Source: Parasponia andersonii
Lineage: Eukaryota; Streptophyta; Magnoliopsida; Rosales; Cannabaceae
Direction of reading: 5' to 3'
Assembly: GCA_002914805.1 (NCBI GenBank)
Contig: JXTB01000079.1
Coordinates: 1,051,874-1,115,873, forward strand
Length of the DNA: 64,000 nucleotides
Shown here: piece by piece, positions 50,734 to 63,083 of the stretch
Layout of the letters: every line of letters starts with the position of its first letter
Numbering within the stretch: position 1 is the stretch's first letter
The notes under the pieces: model-generated
Seen by the model: only the letters and a program-made list of their open reading frames with translations
Databases searched by the model: none
What the model was told of the DNA's origin: nothing
Program-made: the position numbers and the translations under genes

Positions 50734-50742
50734 CATCTATTT

Positions 50743-51879
50743 ATATATAGGTGAGAAGAATCCATGAATTGATCACATTTGGCCATGGTGGATAGTTGTT
50801 GGTGGCAATCGGTAGGTGAGTATTAGTGGCTAGTAGCTCATCCATGACATGAGCTGCCAAATTGCTTTTGGGATTGGGCCAAAAGGTTATTTACCAAATT
50901 GATTTTGGGCTAGGATCAATGGTTTTGACTTTCAACAACTTTTAGAAGCTCCATGGAAGCTTCAAAATGTATGGCTTTTTGCACATATATGAGAGTGGTG
51001 TAGTCGATTAAAAGGTGCCTTGCTAGGGACCGTATTCGGTGTTGCGAGATATTGTGTATAGTGAGTTTGTTATGTGTGTGTCTGTGTCCTGTAAAAGTGA
51101 GTAAGAAATAGGGTAAATGTCACCAATATTCTATAACTTATCACCGTTTTAGTATATTGGTCCTTGACTCTTTTTTTTTGGCATTCTAATACCTAACGTT
51201 TTCATTTTTGACGTCGTTAGTCTTTTTAACATATTTGATTCAAATTTTTGTTAGAATTCATTTAAATGTGAAAAATTCTGCATCAATTCTATTGTTTAAA
51301 TTGTCTAGTAATTTGGTTCTTTGTTTTGTTTTTTGTTCTTTTTGGCATTTACATCTCCAATGAACACTTTTTTTGTATTAATTCTTGTTAAAATTATAGT
51401 AATATCTTCTAAAATAAAAAATAATTGTAGTGGAATTACTTGGCAAAAAAAATGAAAAAAATCTATAAAATCTCTAAGCTTAACTCTATTACTTTTTTAC
51501 ATATACACAATTAATTTTTTTTTAGAATTACATAAAAAAATTAATTAATAATCTATAAAAATTTCCAGGCATGTTTGTTATATTGTTTAGGTAAATAATT
51601 AATTAATTTTCTAGAATAAATATTTATAATTAAATGAAAATTTAATGAATATAGTAAATTCTCAATCAAATCTGACTAGTAAAAAATGGCGCATGTGAAA
51701 TCTTTTTAGTTTTAAATGTAGTAATGTAAATATTTTTTCTCCATAAGAGTTATTATAGTTTGACATAAACTAGAGTTTGTCAGTGTTATTTTTTTTGTTG
51801 TTGTTGAATTTGATTCTTAAATGGCCATTTTTTTTTAATATCTGCCTTTGAATTTTAAATTTTGGAAGGATTAGTGGAA
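50743..51879. other. Intergenic DNA including a copy of the WSD1 upstream region
   Basis: The part at 50940-51090 is a diverged copy of 35740-35895 (see the separate repeat entry). The remainder is AT-rich; MITE-like wording at 51115-51240 (GTCACCAATATTCTATAACT) has no matching arm that I can find. Confidence 0.4.
50940..51090 (-). repeat. Diverged copy of the WSD1 upstream segment
   Basis: GCTCCATGGAAGCTTC, TATATGAGAGTGGTGTA and TTGTGTATAGTGAGTTTG match, in the same order and orientation, elements at 35740-35895 just upstream of the WSD1-like start. No WSD1 exon follows on the minus strand; the LINE lies there instead. Confidence 0.65.
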
Positions 51880-52340
51880 GCAATATTTTGACATATTCTT
51901 CTTATCACGAATGATTTGGATTCCTAATACATAACTTACCTCACCAAGATCCTTCATATCAAATTACTTTGCAAGCCATATTTTAGTCGTTGTCATTGAA
52001 TCTATATCAATTCTAATAAGTAAAATTTAATCTACATAAAGGATTAGAAATATTAACTTGCTATTTTCTATATTTTTGTAAATACAAAGCTCGTCTATAA
52101 TCTAATCATATCTATAAGATTTAATAGCTTGATTAAATCTTATATTTTATAAACTAAATGCTTGCTTTAGTTCATAATTAAACCTCTATAAGATACAGAC
52201 TTTTTCTTTATGTCCTTTTTTCACAAAATTATTTTGTTGCATCATATAGATGCTCTCGTCAATATTTTCGTTCAGAAATATAATCTTGATATCTATTTGC
52301 TAAATCTCATAATTGAGAGTCGTGAGTATGGAAAAAAGTA
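51880..52340 (-). mobile_element. Trace of copia reverse transcriptase
   Basis: Words typical of copia RT read in reverse (ACCTCACCAAGATCCTTCAT, TGCATCATATAGATGCTCTC, GATATCTATTTGCTAAATCT) occur in the right order. No LTRs are visible. This is a heavily eroded, old fragment. Confidence 0.55.
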
Positions 52341-53195
52341 ATGCAAACTAAGTAGTTGGAGTTGTAGCAATGGTTTTATTGCTAGTAATGTAGACTCTCT
52401 TTCAAGAGATAATAGTGGTACCTCTTGTCTTTTTATAACCAAGCCACCTAATCTTTTGTCTTATAATTAGGAATAATTCGGAATTTTATAATTGTACTAC
52501 TCTTATTATGGCAAATAATTTATCAAAAAGAACAATATTTTTCTAAAAAATATGGGTTTTTGTATTTATTATTTAAATGGATAACAAAAAAGTGTTATGG
52601 ATAATGAGCTAGCTACTTGACCATTTTTTAGCCCAAAATTTAGTACGTGATTAAGCTCAAAAGTTTATAGACAAATATCTAACTTACTTAATGATAAAAA
52701 TAAAAAAAATATAGCATATTCTATAATTAAATCTTTAAAAGAAATAGACATTTAATTATAAATTTTAAAATATAGATATCTATTTAAATCAATTTAAAAA
52801 ATTAGTTATCCACCTAATTTTTTCAATCTTAATTATATCTCATTATTTATTTTTCATACCATTTTTTTCAAATTATTTTCAACATTTTTTTAGATCCAGA
52901 CAAGAGAAAGTAAAATACATTCAATTTATTTGTCTGTTGGTTTCCAACAAAGCCAAAGTCAAGGGTGAAAATCCAAAATAAGTAAATCAATACATAAGGG
53001 GTTCAACATTGAACATTTTTGTTGCTCACTTTTTCTTCAATTGAACATTTTCTTTTAGGACTTAAACATGAATAAATATGCTACATCTTTACCTGGATTC
53101 TCAGTTTTCCTTTTTTTTTTTTTTTTTTTTTTATAAATTATTCCTTTCAATTTCTTATTCACCACAAACAATGGGATATTCAGATAAAAATGATC
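52341..53195. other. Intergenic DNA downstream of HPPD
   Basis: AT-rich sequence with the probable HPPD 3' UTR (reading leftward) next to 53195. No gene or element was seen. Confidence 0.4.
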
Positions 53196-55254
53196 CTATT
53201 CTGATGCCAAAGTGGATCTCTCGACAAATTTTTTGGCTTCAAGTGTCTTCTCATATTCTTCAATGGATTTAAAGAGCTCCGAGACATTACCCTTTCCAAA
53301 ACCTCCACATCCACCCTTCTGGTACCTCCCTTCATCAGTCTTTATCATGCACCCTACTCTCTGAATTATCTCGATAAATATGGTTGGTCTGCGCATTCGA
53401 TTAGAGTTTCGATTAGGCTGATAAAATAATATAGGAATTTACAGCTTTAAGAGAATGATTTTCAGGTGACAATTTTACACCACCAACGTACCGTAACAAA
53501 CATAACTTTGCAACAAAATATTGAAGCAAAACCAACCTAACTTTGTGTTATTACTTATTTCCCTTAATCAAAATTAGCTGCTAACATCTCGGGCCAATTA
53601 GCAAATGCTCAATATAATGGTTGAGTTAATTTGGTATAATAACAAAGGAAAAAAAAAAAAAAGGTAATAAAGGCTCTGGATCTAAAAACTGCATAAACCA
53701 TGCCGAGCGACTTGGATTTGTTTACGTGGCTTTAACTGAAAGAAACAGAGTTACATGACCAACACTCAATTATGCAAATGAAACAAATTCTAAACAGAAT
53801 AAAGATAAATTTTTACTTTGTAGTTGCCAAAAAAAAAAAGATGCGAACTAATATGGAACTCTTTTTTTGTGGGGGAACAAAAATTATTAACTCAGAGCAG
53901 CATATAAAACAGTAACAAAATCACTAAGCAAATTAATATCATCAAGTCTCGTTACAAAATTGTATACATATAAATTACTTTCATACAAAAGTTAAACTTC
54001 AAGTTTAATAATTCCCCAGGAAAAAAAAAAAAAAACTTTTAAGTGTAATAAACTTACATATTCATTATCCTTTACTTCAAATAAATAAATAAGTAATCAG
54101 GATTACCTATCTCCCAGAGGCTTGGTGAAAATCTGGAGCAGAGTACCCTCATCATCTCTGTCCACCAAAACCCCAAGCTCCTCACACTCCTTCAACTGAG
54201 CCTCCGTCAGGACATCCCGAGCCCACTTCTCGATGTTCTTATAGTAAGTCGGCGGCGGAGAAAGCACGAACTCGAACCCCCCGAGCCCACTCCTGCTCCT
54301 CATCCCCCTCAAAGTCTCGAAAATGTTCTCACTCGCCAGAGCCAAGTGCTGAACCCCAGGCCCTTCGTTGTGCTCCAAGTAAGTCTGAATCTGACTCCTC
54401 CTCTTCGTCCCGAACACCGGCTCGTTCATGCCGACCAGAACCGTCTCTTCGTTGTTCGCCAGAATCGCCGAGTTGAGCCCGCTCTCACTCGTCCCGACGT
54501 CCTCCGCCGTGAACTCGGCGAACTCGTGGAAGCCCGTGTAACCTTTCACGTACGACACGGCCTGGCCCAAGTGGGCCACGTTGCCCGCTACGTGGTCCAG
54601 CCTCCGGATCCCCAAGTCCAAGTCGTGCGGTTCGGTACTTGTCACGGGGTCGAATCCGGGTAAGAAGAACCATGAACTCTTGCCCGGGTTCGGGTCGGGT
54701 TTGTAGCTGACGTAGCGTAGAACGACGTCGCCGTAGAGGGTGACTTCGGAGAGGACTACGCGGTCTTCGAGGGTGAGGGGAGGAGAGGAGGGTTTGGCTC
54801 CGTGGGCGACGCTGGTGGCGAAGGCCAGCTCGGCGTCGTCGACCTCGACGGCGATGGCGCGGACTCCGAGGCCGTGTGCTGAGAAGAAGGAGAGGAAGGT
54901 GGAGTGGTCGAAGGTGGGTATCGCGACTGAGGATGAGGAGGAGGGTGAGCCGGCGGCGGCAATGGAGGAAGAGTAGGGGGCGGTGAAGATGAAGCGGAGG
55001 TCGCCGGAGCGGAGGAGGTAGGAGGCGTGGGAGAGGTTTCCAGTGGAGAGGTCGGACTTCGCGACGAGGGGCATGCCCAGCCCCCAGGAGAAGCGGCGAG
55101 CCGTGTTGGTAGCGTCGCCGCACCAGAACTCCACGTGGTGGAAGCGCTTCACTCCGAACCGGTCCGACCGCGGGTTCGTACGGACGAACTTGGAGAAGCC
55201 GACTAGCTTGAAGCCCTCGGCCGTTGCGTTTGCGTTGTCGTTTTGGTTGGTCAT
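53196..55254 (-). CDS. HPD: 4-hydroxyphenylpyruvate dioxygenase (HPPD)
   Basis: Two exons, 54107-55254 and 53196-53388, join in phase across a 718-bp GT-AG intron to give 446 aa, close to the usual plant length of about 445. HPPD converts 4-hydroxyphenylpyruvate to homogentisate, the precursor of plastoquinone and tocopherols, using Fe(II) and O2. The three expected iron ligands are present: His221 (RRLDHVAGNV), His303 (GVQHLAL) and Glu389 (FIEIIQRVG, in exon 2). The C-terminal GGCGGFGKGN segment that forms the active-site lid is intact. Exon 1 is much richer in GC than its surroundings. There is no long N-terminal transit peptide, as in many plant HPPDs. The ATG at 55252-55254 fits the family start (MTNQNDNANATAEGFKLVGF). 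I see no defect. Confidence 0.97.
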
Positions 55255-56974
55255 TGTCGTTTCTCGGGCCTTTCAGTTTCAGTACTGGCAAGAAAATGCT
55301 CAGGGCGCATGGACAACGAAACGATGTTCGAAGGAGGTGGAATGTAGCTGACGTGGCGGATTTATTACACTGAACGAAGAGATGAAACGTTTGGTTTGGT
55401 TTGGGCAGCGAATTCTTTTAGTTTAGCAAATGATGATGATCATTCCTTTCCTCCTCGCTCTCTATTAAAGGCAAAAGATGCATAGAATAACATTATTTCA
55501 AGAAACTTTTGTCTTCGCTTTGCCAAAGCTCTACCCTCTCTCTCAACACTTCTTTTTTCTTTTAGCGGCAAATTTGGGTGGCACTGAAAAGACATTTTAG
55601 GTGTGCTGGTTGGCAGTGTGAATTATGGCAAGTCTCTTTACTGCTTGTACGTACAGATACAGTAAGGGGGCATTATTTAGCCAAACAACAACTGGCTCTA
55701 ATCGATCCAAGCTAGATGTCTACATGAAAGAGGAGTCTGTTTTTTTGAAGGGGTTCTATGAAAATTAAAGGATATTACCCGGACCTTTTAAAAATCTCTT
55801 TTTTTTTTTTTAATACAGTATGCAATAATAATGCAGGGCGTGGGCTCTCTTATTAAAAAATAAATAAAATACGGGATTAGTTAGGGCGTCTCTCTCTCTC
55901 TCTCTCTTTAAAAATATGCGATTGGTTGTTGGAATAAGGCCCAACATGTCTGAAAAATAAAATTAATAATAATAAATAAATAAATGATAAATGATAAATG
56001 AAAAGCATGTCCAGCTTACACTTTTAAATATTTTTTATTTAATTAGTGCTTTCTTTTTCAGTAATTAACTATATTGCTTTCTTTTAACACTTTGTTTTCT
56101 TTTTTTTTGCCCAATTTCGAACTTTATCTTTTAATTTATTTTATTTTGGTGCGTATAATTTTGTATTGTATTTTTTTTTAATTTTTTAAAAAAATAGAGT
56201 TTAAGTAATGGTCACATTTATTACAAATTTAAAGGAAAATAACACACACATTTTATTAAGGTTTAAACCTCTGACTCCTTTAAACTCACACACATTTCTC
56301 AAATTTTGGAACTGACTCCAATTAGTGCATAAGGAGTTATATTTACATCCAACTAATACAAAGGCATCCCTTAATTTAAACTAATTCCGTTAAAAAATTA
56401 AATAAAGTATTTGTAATATAAACACTCTTATCATTCCTAAAATAATTCTTACACTGTGCACCCCATTAATTTTGTTAACTTATCAATTTTAGAACCCATC
56501 AGGACCATTGACCATAAAGGCACTCCAATCTAAATTAGTTTAATAGTCTATCATACTTCTTTTTTTTTGAATGAAAATAGTCTATCATTCTTAGATTTAT
56601 ATGGTTGGTGCTGCAAAAACTTTTCTTTTCTTTAAATGAAAAATGGACCGCTTTTCACGTTGGAGACCAATTTTTTTTTTTTTGAAAATGCTTGAGCCAA
56701 ATGTTGTTAACACAACTTATTGTTTAATAATATATATGTTTTAAAACACACAATTGCCTCAGTTGTATTACGTTGCTCTATTTTTCTTTTTCAAGAATTA
56801 GTGTTGTTGATCCATATCCACTAGGCATAATTGATGTTTTTGTATCTGTTATTTAATTACTCTTACAATTAAAGAAGCACCAGAAAAACATAGAGAAAGG
56901 GACTCGACAGAAATTTTCGGCCGGAATTCAGTAGTTGATTGTGGAGAGTCAGAGAAAATATCTTGCAAAGGGAA
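55255..56974. other. HPPD promoter and upstream region
   Basis: Contains the HPPD 5' UTR and promoter (about 55255-55600), a short (CT)n tract near 55891-55907, and otherwise AT-rich DNA with no recognisable gene. Confidence 0.5.
55351..55357. promoter_or_regulatory. ACGTGGC (G-box/ABRE-like) element upstream of HPPD
   Basis: ACGTGGC lies about 100 bp upstream of the HPPD start. ACGT-core elements bind plant bZIP factors. In the duplicated fragment at 57118 the same position reads ACGTGTT. The role is inferred from the motif only. Confidence 0.5.
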
Positions 56975-57170
56975 GTCCTCGGCCGTTGCATTTGCGCTGT
57001 CGTTTTGGTTTTCCATTGTCGTTTCTCAGGCTTTTCGGTGGTAATGTCCGGTGTGTGGACAATAACACGATGATTCGAAGAAGTGGACCTTTTTCCGAAT
57101 CTTCGTTGTGTGCGGCTGACGTGTTCGATTTATTACACCGATCGAGGAGTTCAAACGGTTGGTTTGGGGA
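56975..57170 (-). pseudogene. Duplicated HPPD 5' end fragment
   Basis: The minus-strand ATG at 57014-57016 starts MENQNDSANATAEDF, matching the HPPD N-terminus for about 13 codons. Upstream of it, to about 57170, the sequence follows the HPPD 5' UTR and promoter (GGCTGACGTG, GATTTATTACAC). Similarity to the coding part stops near 56975, so nothing beyond the first residues was kept. It lies in the same orientation as, and about 1.8 kb upstream of, the intact gene. Confidence 0.85.
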
Positions 57171-59392
57171 TATTTTTAGCGTATGATCCCTCATTCATCC
57201 TTTTCCTTTTACAGCGAAGCTTCCTGTAATGAGACAAAAGATGCACATATTATTTCACCAATAAATTGTTTTGGTAAAAGCTTTAACACCAGCAAATGAC
57301 AAATGAGATAATTGTTTAGTCTCCTTATCGCTTGCAAAAAATAAATGGAGAGGTTTTATTAGGCAAAAAGTAGGCACGTTGATGGGCGCTCTTGGAAATT
57401 CCCAATCCATAATCCATAACTGTTCAACTACAAGGCCGATTGGGCTTATTTTCCGCTGGTTTTTTTTTTTGGGTTGACGGGGTTATTTGAAATTTGAAGA
57501 TTCGATGGCAAATGGAATAAATAGTAGTAATTTTGATTAAAATCTTTTAAAAATGAATTTTTTTAATAATATTTTAGTATTTTGTGATAATGTGTGATGG
57601 AATATGGAAGAGGTCACACAATTTATAACTATTGATTAGTTTAAGAAAAATCATAATTTTATAATCATAATTTGTATAATCCTTCGTTGTGAAATTTGTA
57701 ATACTACTAAAAATGTTAATTTGAAAAAAACTATTAAAAAGTAATTTTCTATCAGATTAGTACTGCCTAGGTCAATTTTCCAGAATTGAAATCAATTACT
57801 AGAATCTAAATTTGTTTCATTCGTACTAAAGAAGAATAAACTAAATTTAAGACACTTAAAAATCAAATAAGAAGTAAAAAAAGTCTACATTTAAATTCAA
57901 TAAAACTTATCTTTAAAAAATATATACCATATGCATATATTCTAGGATCGAGATCTGTTATCCCCTAGTTTTATCTTACTCTATGTCACACCACTTGCAC
58001 TCAAAATATGTTGTGATTATTGAAATATATATTAACAAAATTAAAAACATTAAATAGATACAGAAAATTGAATGATGAGATATTGTAGAAAAAGTAATAC
58101 ACGTAAAATTTAGAAGAAACCAATAATGTGTAAAAGTAAGGCATTCAAAGTAAATAACATGCTTCATAAATCTATTTCCTACTTTGATTCATTATTGTAA
58201 CTCACTTGAAAATTTCACTTCCCAAACAATCTATCAGAAGATATGTCTTTAAAGAATAGATGATTAATAAATGTATTTGATATCAATAACCTCTTTTTTG
58301 AAAAAAAAACATGCAAGATCTATCTTATAAGTTATTCAAAATTGACAATATGTCAATTGAAAATATTATAGTTAAAGAGCAACCTATTAAACAAAACTAC
58401 TTACTTGTCAAACGACATATGGAAGCACAAGAGACAAAAACAAATGAAAGCATGAAAAATAGAAGCGTATAGTTATTAGAGTATTTTAATCTAATGACGA
58501 TCACTTTCTTAAGCTACTCCGCTTATTTTGGGCAATTTTTCTAATAAACTAAAGAAGAAACTAAGTTTAAGAATCAAAGTAAATCTAAGCAAGATGAAGG
58601 CTATATTGTTTTTAAAAATTGTTTCTTTGGGCTACTCAATAATTGGTTTTTTTTTTTTTGACTTTTTCTCCTTTGGGCTTGGATGAAAAGGCTTAAGGAA
58701 ATGAAACTGGATAGCAGTACTTTGGAGCAAATGACTTATCATGAGTATTTTGAAAAATGAGTTTTCTAGAATATGATTTTGACTTTTGTAGGTCTATTTG
58801 ATAAAAGAAATAAATGGGTTTTCAATGTTGCCCTTGTGAGAAAAATATAGTCCAAAAGTTTGCATCCAGTACTTTTTCTTTTTTTTTCCTCCTCTTTTTT
58901 GGCCAATTTGGCAAACATTGGAAAAAACACACTTCAAAAATTTACTCAAACAAAACTATAATATTAATTGTATTGGTATATTTTGGGATTTTTAAAAAAA
59001 TAAATTGAGATATTATAGTAGCAATTGGCTGGGTAATAATTCAAATAGGTCAAATAATGCATTTTTTTTGGTTAAAGTATTTTTCTATATTAAGATATAC
59101 AAATATAGCATCCAAAATAGTCACTATGATTAGTGATCTTTCTAAAGAAGGCCACCAAATTAGTGATCATGGTACCGTTACAATGACCATTCCAAAACAT
59201 TATTTTTTTTTAATTAAATCTTTTAAAAGTGACTTTCAAAATTTCTGAGTGAAAATAGAGTAAAATCAGAAAGAAAAAAAAGAGTAAAGAGTAAATATGG
59301 GGCTTACAGATGCTTACACATCCAAATATCGTGGATCATAGGCAATTTTTCGTCAAATTTGGAATTTTTATTTTTTCGGTGATACTAATAAA
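57171..59392. other. AT-rich intergenic DNA
   Basis: No gene, and no element that I can delimit. Confidence 0.4.
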
Positions 59393-59753
59393 GGGATAAT
59401 CGTAAATATTGAAGTTTGGATGTTCTGCAATTTAAATCCTAAAATTTAGACTCTGCAAAATAATATCTTGAAATTAAAAATTTCTGAAAATTAATACCCT
59501 AGACAGATTTTTTGATTAATTTTAGGAACGAAAAAACAATAATAACCTCTATTAAAACTAGATTAATCCATATTATTTATCTTAATTTTGAGTATATTAT
59601 TATATTTTATTAGTTAAAAGTATTTAAAAAGTCAACACATAGTATTAAATTTCAAAAATTCTTAATCTCAATGTATTATTTTGCAGAGTCCAAATTCTAA
59701 AATTTAAATTACAAAACACTCAAACTTTAGGATATTTTTTTTATAGTTATCCC
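59393..59753. mobile_element. Long-TIR MITE, 361 bp
   Basis: Arms of about 100 bp pair as inverted repeats: GGGATAATCGTAAATATTGA on the left, and the complement of the right arm GGGATAACTATAAAAAAAAT. Both contain GACTCTGCAAAATAATA. The flanks TACTAATAAA and TACTAGAAAA could be a 9-10 bp duplication with two differences. There is no coding capacity. Confidence 0.75.
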
Positions 59754-60140
59754 TACTAGAAAATATCATTTTGAAAAAGAGTCCTGTAAAAGTCGTTATA
59801 TCTCAAAACACTACTATTCAAGTCTATTTCCTAAAGCTTATTACACTGTTTTAGGCTAGGAGTTTCACGGGGCCTTTCTTGAGGAAAAGCTTCGGTTCAT
59901 GGTATCTCTTTTTGTTATTTTTCTCATAATGTTTCTTATAAGAGTAATTAGGAATCTCTAAAACTTGCACAAAAATCTTAACAAAATGATACCATATCAT
60001 TTTATGTAAGTTTTTTGTGCGAAGATTTTGGGGTCCATAGTATGAATTAATTATAAAAAATGTTAAAAAATTTTACTTTTTTACTCTCTAATCTTATTGT
60101 TTGATATGTGAACTTTACTAAAATATCTTAATTTTAGTAA

Positions 60141-60512
60141 TAGGATTAACTCCAAAAATACTTTAAAAAATGGTCTTTCTGTAAAATAAACCCTAAATTT
60201 TGACTTATACAAGATTATATACATATATTAAAAATATACTCACTCATTTACCTTCTATCTAAAAATTGAGTGATTCATACAAAATATTTTAAGTTATTTT
60301 TTTATTAAATTTTAAGTATTGGCTATAAAAATAAGATATTTTCAATTCGGATTCTATGTTCAGTGAGGATATTTTGGTTAGTTAGAATACAAAGGTTAAA
60401 CTTTTAAAGAAATTTGAAATGTAAATGTATTATCTTGCACAAGTTAAAATTTAAGATTTATTATGCAGAAAGGTCATTATTTAGATATTCTCTTTTATAG
60501 TTAAATCTTAAT
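60141..60512. mobile_element. Second long-TIR MITE, ~370 bp
   Basis: The left arm (TAGGATTAACTCC, GGTCTTTCTGTAAAATAAAC) pairs with the complement of the right arm (TAAGATTTAAC, GACCTTTCTGCATAATAAAT) over about 85 bp. A clear target duplication was not found. Confidence 0.65.
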
Positions 60513-61040
60513 AATATAACAAATAATTTTAGAATCCTAGGCAATATAGAGACTATAGAATAGAAAAGAGAGTAGATTTAACATTCTTTTTAGATTATTT
60601 ATAATGAGATTTTGCCGAACTTTATGCCTTTCATTCCACAACTCACTTATGAACTCTTTGTATAGATTGGTTGCTTGGCCCACTTCGTAGGCACGAATAT
60701 TGCATTGTTTGCATAGATAGTTTGTGTATTTAATATTGCATGTATAGACAAATATTGCATGTGGGTTTACTTATATATTAATTTGAATCTTGGCATGCAT
60801 TGCATGTAGGATAACTCAACAGAGATTTTCAGTCAATAAGCTTTTTCCTTATCAATTTCAAAAAAAAAAAAATCAACAATAAGAGATTTTTTTTTAATAA
60901 ATAGCCAATAAGAGACGATCAAATGGCAAATGAAAAAGGATCTTTTTATTAAAAGATGATGATAGGTGTACCAATTTTTCAATTATTAATATATATGTGA
61001 AATATGAGTTATCACTAAGATCATTCTGTGTATTAAAATT
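60513..61040. other. AT-rich intergenic DNA before the gap
   Basis: Nothing recognisable; a small repeat of CATGTRKRNAAATATTGCAT type lies near 60720-60770. Confidence 0.4.
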
Positions 61041-61301
61041 NNNNNNNNNNNNNNNNNNNNNNNNNNNNNNNNNNNNNNNNNNNNNNNNNNNNNNNNNNNN
61101 NNNNNNNNNNNNNNNNNNNNNNNNNNNNNNNNNNNNNNNNNNNNNNNNNNNNNNNNNNNNNNNNNNNNNNNNNNNNNNNNNNNNNNNNNNNNNNNNNNNN
61201 NNNNNNNNNNNNNNNNNNNNNNNNNNNNNNNNNNNNNNNNNNNNNNNNNNNNNNNNNNNNNNNNNNNNNNNNNNNNNNNNNNNNNNNNNNNNNNNNNNNN
61301 N
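61041..61301. other. Sequence gap (261 N)
   Basis: A run of 261 undetermined bases. Open frames across it are meaningless. Confidence 1.
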
Positions 61302-62417
61302 TAAAATTAAAGTTAAAATTATTGAAAGTGAATATTTTAATTTTTGAAATCATATAACAAAATCAAGGATTTTTCAGTGTTTAAAAATTGTTACCGTTAG
61401 ATTACTAAAGGTTACAAACTATTCACTAATCTAAATGGTTTCCTTTTTAACTAATTTTGTAGATGACAATAATTAAATTTAAAGAATAAAAATATCTATG
61501 CAATATTTTTAAATTTTAATTTTGACGGTGAAACCGATAAGATTTAATAAAATAATTTTTTAAAAAAAAATTATTTGATATTTATGAAAAAAGTGCAAGT
61601 TATTTTTCACTAAAATTCTTTTAACGAAAAGAAAAACAAAATAAAAATGTTAGAAAAAAAAACGCAAGTTTCAAAGAAAAAAAAATATGCATTACAAAAA
61701 CCCAAAAATTACAAAAAAACTATTTGGTATTTATGAAAAAGTGGGAGTTTAAAGGTCATGGATTATTTTTTTTCTTTTGATATTATATCTATTCATTATT
61801 AATAATACAAGCATTTGCTATTAAGTCATAATTTATATATATCCATAACCGCTAAGTCTACAACTATCTTAGAAAACCACAATTGCAAGCTACGCCAAAC
61901 TAAGAACTAAGTAACCCAACCAGCATCTCTCTCTCACGTTCGATATTGTTCCACCCACAGTGTAGGAGGCGGTTATAGTCCAATACTCAAAACCCACCTG
62001 AAAGCTCCATCTCATCTTCTCCATCATTACTAGTAATACTCCATAAAATTATTTATTTTTTCAAAAAAAGATTTATATATATAGAACTGGCTAATTCAAA
62101 TGGTAGTATTTATGATATTTATAATAATGATAATAATCATGATACGTCAACGACACGATCCACATCCACCAGTAGCTGCTGTGCCACCTTTATGAATAAG
62201 ATTAATTCCTTTGGCTCCAAGCTTGGTCTTTTACCAACAATGCTTTGATCAACTGCAAAAACCCTCCTCACCAACAAGTACATCATCAATAATGTTCTTA
62301 TAATTCCCTTTTTTCTCGTTTTATTTACTACTATTAATTATTACATATATATGTTTCCTAGCTCTCCGATTCTTGGTCGCATAATCTAGGCTTCGTTGAT
62401 GTGAGGTTTGGCACTTC
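61302..62417. other. Upstream region of the 62.4-kb gene
   Basis: AT-rich to about 61850, then less so. The last 450 bp probably include the promoter and 5' UTR of the gene starting at 62418. No further features. Confidence 0.4.
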
Positions 62418-63083
62418 ATGGCGAGCCAGCTGGCAGGCGGAGACTACGGTGGTACGCCGGTGGATATTGTAAGTCATTTGTAATGTGAATTTTTATGCTA
62501 TTTTTCTTTCTTTTTATTTAAAAAAAAATTTGGGACATCTCATTTATGCTTTTGTATATCAAAATATGCATGCATGGTACAAATGTTAATTTCTTCAGTT
62601 ACGAATGCTTATATCTTTCTTCAAATGACGATGTTTTATATCTTTTTTTTTTCCTTTTGTATCTACTCTTTTTCTTTTTGTAGATCAAAATGCATAGTGG
62701 TGTTGTTAATTAATTCAACCGATTGACAACGCTAATCTAATTATGTTTGCTTGGTAGCATTGGAACGATGTCTACAAATATATGTATGTGCGTGTGTATA
62801 TTTGTTTGTTTTCTTTGAACCGTATAATTGATTGTGAGTATATATGCTTATAAGGCTAATCAAGCTCATGATCATGCCCACTCTTCTTCCTTATTATGAT
62901 CCTAATATATTATTTAAGACATAATTTGTTTGCTTTCGTTTATCTTACATCTGCTTTATTTTGTCATTCGCGGCTTCAAACGTATGTTCTTTGATATTAT
63001 AAGTTGTTTAATTTATTGTGGTCATTATATAGAGAAAGAAGAAGCTAAGTGGGCAACGAAAGAGAGAAGAGCTTGAAAGAGAG
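62418..63083 (+). CDS. 5' exons of an unidentified gene (coiled-coil start)
   Basis: The ATG at 62418 opens a 17-codon exon (62418-62468, MASQLAGGDYGGTPVDI) ending in a good donor (GTAAGT). A second 51-bp exon (63033-63083, RKKKLSGQRKREELERE) lies between an AG acceptor and GTATGG, in phase. The second exon is strongly charged and looks like the start of a coiled coil. I do not find a third exon before the window ends; the MITE at 63553 would lie in the next intron. I do not recognise the family. A leucine-zipper/DUF547-type protein is one guess with little support. The exon structure is convincing, but the product is unknown. Confidence 0.5.

Noticed and set aside
54346-55351. Several open frames antisense to, or in other frames of, the HPPD exon (for example Arg/Pro-rich frames)
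   Set aside because: These are shadows of GC-rich codon use in HPPD exon 1.
60997-61353. Open frames covering the N run
   Set aside because: They consist mostly of undetermined residues and arise only because N runs contain no stop.
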